From positions 7,820,001-7,884,000 of the forward strand of contig NC_088179.1 of the NCBI RefSeq assembly GCF_028769735.1: a stretch of 64,000 bases of DNA, read 5' to 3'. This document shows positions 63,001 to 64,000 of the stretch, piece by piece. The translations under genes and the position numbers were made by a program. Numbering within the stretch: the stretch's first letter is position 1; each line of letters begins with the position of its first letter. Below the pieces are notes generated by a model that saw only the letters and a program-made list of their open reading frames with translations, was not told the DNA's origin and ran no database searches. The DNA is from Zonotrichia leucophrys gambelii. Its lineage: Eukaryota; Chordata; Aves; Passeriformes; Passerellidae.

Positions 63001-63829
63001 CTAGGCCATAAATTTGTTCTCACCCAGTAACCCACCACCCGCTGATCCTCACTTTTTCTGAAGCCTGTCACAGACAGATTAAGTTACAATTTCTTTTCCC
63101 TATTCCATGAAACAGAAGTACTATTTCCCACCTGCACAATGCATTTCTCATTCACTCTGAGAAGCTACTGAGACATCTGGTACCTCACTGAGATGTTTAT
63201 TTCAGACTTTTCTTCAGCAGATAAGAGCAGTGCAGCAAAGGAGATGAATTTAGAAGATAAAGAGAACACACTAAAACAAGCCAACAGAGCAGCTGAGTAT
63301 AACCTGTCCCTCTGTGCTGGAAAACACTGATCAGCTGTGTTAGATTTAGGCTTGCTTGACTTCAAATGAATTTCTGCAATAACATCAGGTATTTATACTG
63401 ACATTTCATAGTGTTTGGGATGCTATTCACACCTTGTACACCAGGCATAACCAGAGAGTTCACCATGGAGCTGGTTACTCCTTTGAGAGCCAAGGTGAGC
63501 CAGTGCAGCCAGTGTCACCTTATGACCCTTAAAACTTACTGAGCGAGGACTGCAGCACCAAAATGGCTCCAAAGACTGCTTATTCTATTTGGAGCTGACT
63601 GAACTTCCTCAAAGCAGAACTAACTTCATTGTTGGACTGTACCTATATCTGTTACAGGGCTTAGTGCAGGTGAGTTCAGAGCAGCTCCAAGGAGAGTGCT
63701 TGAACGGCCTGTCAAGGCTCTGCCCCAGTGTTTGATCACCCTCATTGTAAAAAACAAACATTTCTCATGGCCATCCCTAAGAAATACCCTAGTGAAAACA
63801 CAACCTAAAGAAGAACAACAAACTATGTC

Positions 63830-63858
63830 AAAATTATTCAAAAGTTTTGAATAATTTT
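63830..63858. repeat. 29-bp near-perfect palindrome, AT-rich
   Basis: AAAATTATTCAAAA (63830-63843) and TTTTGAATAATTTT (63845-63858) are exact inverted 14-base arms around a single G. This is the longest perfect inverted repeat I found in the window. It could extrude as a cruciform or be a relic of a small inverted-repeat element, although no longer terminal repeats or target duplication are visible. Confidence 0.9.
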
Positions 63859-64000
63859 TTAATATATAGTAAAGACTCTGCTTGTAAGTGGTGGCAGTAA
63901 AATGACTTCAGTGTTAGTTTGTGCTTGCCCAGCTGCCACTGAGCACAAACACAAGAATCATGGCCAATTCCTGCTCAAATGTTCCCTGAACAGCATTAAT

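Larger units (their letters stand above)
55210..64000. other. gene-free unique sequence, right part of window
   Basis: No gene or clear transposon body was recognised. Contents are a candidate terminal-exon-like segment (57853-57918), a minimal GATA run (60007-60020), a strongly AT-rich stretch (60770-61560), a GC-richer patch (62040-62400) that lacks CpG-island character, and a 29-bp near-perfect palindrome (63830-63858). The 121-codon minus-strand frame at 62550-62915 shows no recognised domain. Confidence 0.65.

Noticed and set aside
1..64000. CRISPR array, operon, phage, plasmid or other microbial system
   Set aside because: No regularly spaced direct repeats, no dense long open frames and no ribosome-binding-site pattern. 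The repeats present are vertebrate retroelements.

Overview
The window looks like a gene-poor stretch of a vertebrate nuclear genome, most likely a bird and plausibly a songbird. The sequence is AT-rich and CpG-poor with scattered GC-richer patches. It has no operon-like coding, and no open frame exceeds 177 codons. Its recognisable repeats are of avian type: four CR1 LINE fragments (one with a decayed reverse-transcriptase segment, one with the typical avian CR1 3' tail), one solo endogenous-retrovirus LTR of the kind common in songbirds, a probable MIR/CORE-SINE remnant and a possible hAT transposon end. All repeat names come from memory of consensus sequences, not from a search.

Layout. 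1-10.2 kb: unannotatable unique sequence with one recursive-splice-like site near 2.69 kb. 10.25-10.55 kb: solo LTR, followed directly by a 208-bp exon-like block with good splice sites at both ends (11,046-11,253). 11.3-18.4 kb: unique sequence with a cluster of inverted repeats at 13.8 kb, a possible hAT end at 17.6 kb and a MIR-like remnant at 18.3 kb. 18.4-28.2 kb: unique sequence with a well-formed minus-strand exon-like block at 20.06-20.19 kb and an A-rich low-complexity tract at 21.4-21.6 kb. 28.2-28.7 kb: truncated, internally deleted CR1. 28.7-40.9 kb: AT-rich unique sequence, simple repeats and a perfect 11-bp stem-loop at 33.0 kb. 40.87-41.48 kb: two CR1 fragments with their 3' ends facing each other across a homopurine tract. 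41.5-55.2 kb: unique sequence with a 34-bp tandem duplication, several near-perfect short palindromes and a pyrimidine tract of about 120 bp. 55.16-55.21 kb: CR1 3' tail. 55.2-64 kb: unique sequence ending with a 29-bp near-perfect palindrome.

I find no protein-coding gene, tRNA, rRNA, CRISPR array or CpG-island promoter that I can support. The window could be intergenic or lie inside a very long intron; the sequence alone does not decide. The most interesting unexplained signals are the exon-like blocks with matched splice sites, the short near-perfect palindromes (which seem more numerous than chance predicts) and the inverted-repeat cluster at 13.8 kb. None of these amounts to a demonstrated new biological system.
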